Shown here: in pieces, positions 4,848 through 5,859 of the stretch | How positions within the stretch are numbered: position 1 is the stretch's first letter | Layout of the letters: each line of letters begins with the position of its first letter | Assembly (NCBI GenBank): GCA_902782955.1 | Contig: CACZPD010000051.1 | Span: 1 to 5,859 of the forward strand | Direction: 5' to 3' | From: an uncultured Erysipelotrichaceae bacterium | GTDB taxonomy: Bacteria; Bacillota_I; Bacilli_A; Erysipelotrichales; Erysipelotrichaceae | Length of the DNA stretch: 5,859 nt | Position numbers and translations under genes: made by a program | Notes under the pieces: generated by a model | The model's input: the letters and a program-made list of their open reading frames with translations, nothing else | Database searches by the model: none | What the model was told of the DNA's origin: nothing

Positions 4848-5859
4848 CTGTTCATTCTTCTTTTTGATCGCTTTGTACGCTTCCTCAATATCATTGAAAT
4901 GGATCGGTCCGTTTCTGAGTTCTTCGGTATCTTCGTTTCCCTTTCCGAGGATCAGGGCGATCTCGTTTTTCTTCAGATACATGACAGCTTTTTCGATCGC
5001 CTCACCTCTGTCCAGTACGATCTCAAAATTGTCACGGTCCTGAATGGCAGATGTCAGATCCGCGCAGATATCTGCCGGTTCTTCCGTACGCGGATCCTCA
5101 TATGTAAAGATGCCGTAGGTCTTCGGATTTTCACAGACGGCTTTTCCCATATCCGGACGCTTATAAGGATCTCTTGTGCCGGCTGCGCCGATCACCACAT
5201 AGATCTTATCCATGCCGAGTGTATTGACGAGGGAAAAGATATTCTGTATGCCGTTTGGTGTGTGGGCATAATCGACCATCACATAATAATCCGCGTCTGT
5301 TTCCAGCATGACGACACGGCCGTCTATTGCCAGTTCCTTCATTTTCGGGATCAGTTCTTCTTTGGAGTACCCGTTTGCAAGAAGGGCGAGGAATGCGCCT
5401 GCCAGATTGTAAACATTGAATTCTCCCAGCAGGGATGTAACGACAGGGAATGTTTCCGCTTCCCAGCGGAAGAGGATCTCTGTCGTTTTTGCGTTCTGCT
5501 TCCAGTCAACGATCCGCAGATCACAGTCTTCGCTTTTCCCGTAGGTCAGAACTTTACCGGCGGACGCTTCCATAAATTCCTCAGAGTACTTTGCGTCCCG
5601 GTTGATCACGCATACGCCGTCCTTTTTGGTGTTCCGGAACAGGTCCTTTTTGCATTCCTTATAGTTTTCGAATGACTTATGCGTGTTCAGATGCTCAGGG
5701 GTGATATTCGTAAAAACAGAACAGTCAAACAGGATTCCTTTCACCCGGTTTCTGTAATAGGCATCGCTTGACACTTCCATGGAGACATAATCGCAGCCAT
5801 GATCCCGGAATGCCCGGAAAAATTCATACAGTTTATCAATATCGGGGGTCGTGTTGTTG
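4836..5859 (-). CDS. murE: Mur ligase, MurE-like (UDP-MurNAc-tripeptide synthetase), 5' part beyond window
   Basis: MurE adds the third stem-peptide residue (meso-diaminopimelate or lysine) to UDP-MurNAc-L-Ala-D-Glu using ATP, in the cytoplasm. About 340 C-terminal residues are present. The frame stays open to the right edge, so roughly 150 N-terminal residues, including the ATP-binding P-loop, are missing. In order: TTPD near the edge; EVSS at about 5777-5766; FTNITPEHLN; YKECKKDLF, whose middle Lys fits the carbamylated lysine; VDYAHTP, the start of the C-terminal Mur domain; GTRDPYKRP; EDPRTEEP at about 5076-5100; and GKGNED at about 4931-4948. Several key positions differ from usual MurE: EVSSH is EVSSD, DNPR is EDPR, and GKGHE is GKGNE. 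The retained Arg hints at diaminopimelate but the change before it makes the amino acid uncertain. It could be the main MurE or a paralogue. The gene ends in the shared terminator. Confidence 0.85.
   Translation of the reverse strand, partial: NNTTPDIDKLYEFFRAFRDHGCDYVSMEVSSDAYYRNRVKGILFDCSVFTNITPEHLNTHKSFENYKECKKDLFRNTKKDGVCVINRDAKYSEEFMEASAGKVLTYGKSEDCDLRIVDWKQNAKTTEILFRWEAETFPVVTSLLGEFNVYNLAGAFLALLANGYSKEELIPKMKELAIDGRVVMLETDADYYVMVDYAHTPNGIQNIFSLVNTLGMDKIYVVIGAAGTRDPYKRPDMGKAVCENPKTYGIFTYEDPRTEEPADICADLTSAIQDRDNFEIVLDRGEAIEKAVMYLKKNEIALILGKGNEDTEELRNGPIHFNDIEEAYKAIKKKNEQKKD

Noticed and set aside
4833..5675. 280-codon plus-strand open frame opposite the Mur ligase
   Set aside because: It starts inside the terminator hairpin, is rich in Cys, Phe, Ile and His in a shadow-like manner, and is opposite clear Mur ligase motifs.
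4836..5780. Reading the Mur ligase as a complete short protein starting at the Met at 5780
   Set aside because: The frame continues upstream to the window edge with MurE-like sequence (TTPD and CDYVS), and that Met is part of the internal MEVSS motif.
1..5859. tRNA/rRNA genes, insertion sequences, CRISPR arrays, riboswitches
   Set aside because: I saw no cloverleaf-like segments, transposase motifs, regularly spaced DNA repeats or riboswitch-like leaders. All gaps longer than 60 nt were read and are described above.

Overview
This is a compact, gene-dense bacterial chromosome segment with no mobile elements, CRISPR or structural RNA genes seen. The base composition is roughly half G+C by eye. 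Consensus sigma-A-type promoters, strong AGGAGG-type ribosome binding sites, a TmcAL (YlbM) gene beside a DUF177 gene and rpmF, and the Bacillus-like form of the DUF177 protein all point to a Bacillota (Firmicutes) organism. An Erysipelotrichia-type lineage is plausible but cannot be proven from this window.

Layout: (1) At the left edge, on the minus strand, is the 5' two thirds of tmcAL, which makes the tRNA(Met) wobble-acetylation enzyme. (2) Diverging from it, an alpha/beta hydrolase of the monoglyceride lipase/lysophospholipase type and a Cof-type HAD phosphatase form a probable two-gene unit (878-2604). (3) A near-perfect promoter (2712-2739) drives a DUF177/YceD protein and ribosomal protein bL32 (rpmF, too short to stand out as an ORF). 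The pair ends in a UUCG-loop hairpin with a U tract (3479-3501). (4) A LOG-family nucleotide phosphoribohydrolase-like gene begins only about 20 nt past that terminator. It is followed after 4 nt by a small lipoprotein made almost wholly of YD/RHS-like repeats. (5) A bidirectional terminator (4807-4847) separates that operon from a convergent minus-strand Mur ligase (MurE-like), whose N-terminal part lies beyond the right edge.

How the genes relate: tmcAL, the DUF177 gene and rpmF belong to translation and ribosome biogenesis and form a recurring Bacillota neighbourhood. Here the hydrolase and phosphatase genes lie between tmcAL and the DUF177 gene. The LOG/lipoprotein pair and the Mur ligase look like independent units. 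I found no convincing new multi-gene system. The points most worth a second look are the lipoprotein, the unusual Mur ligase motifs, the attenuator-like terminator before the LOG gene, the tmcAL start region with its nested repeats, and the convergent terminator whose two arms hold the two stop codons.
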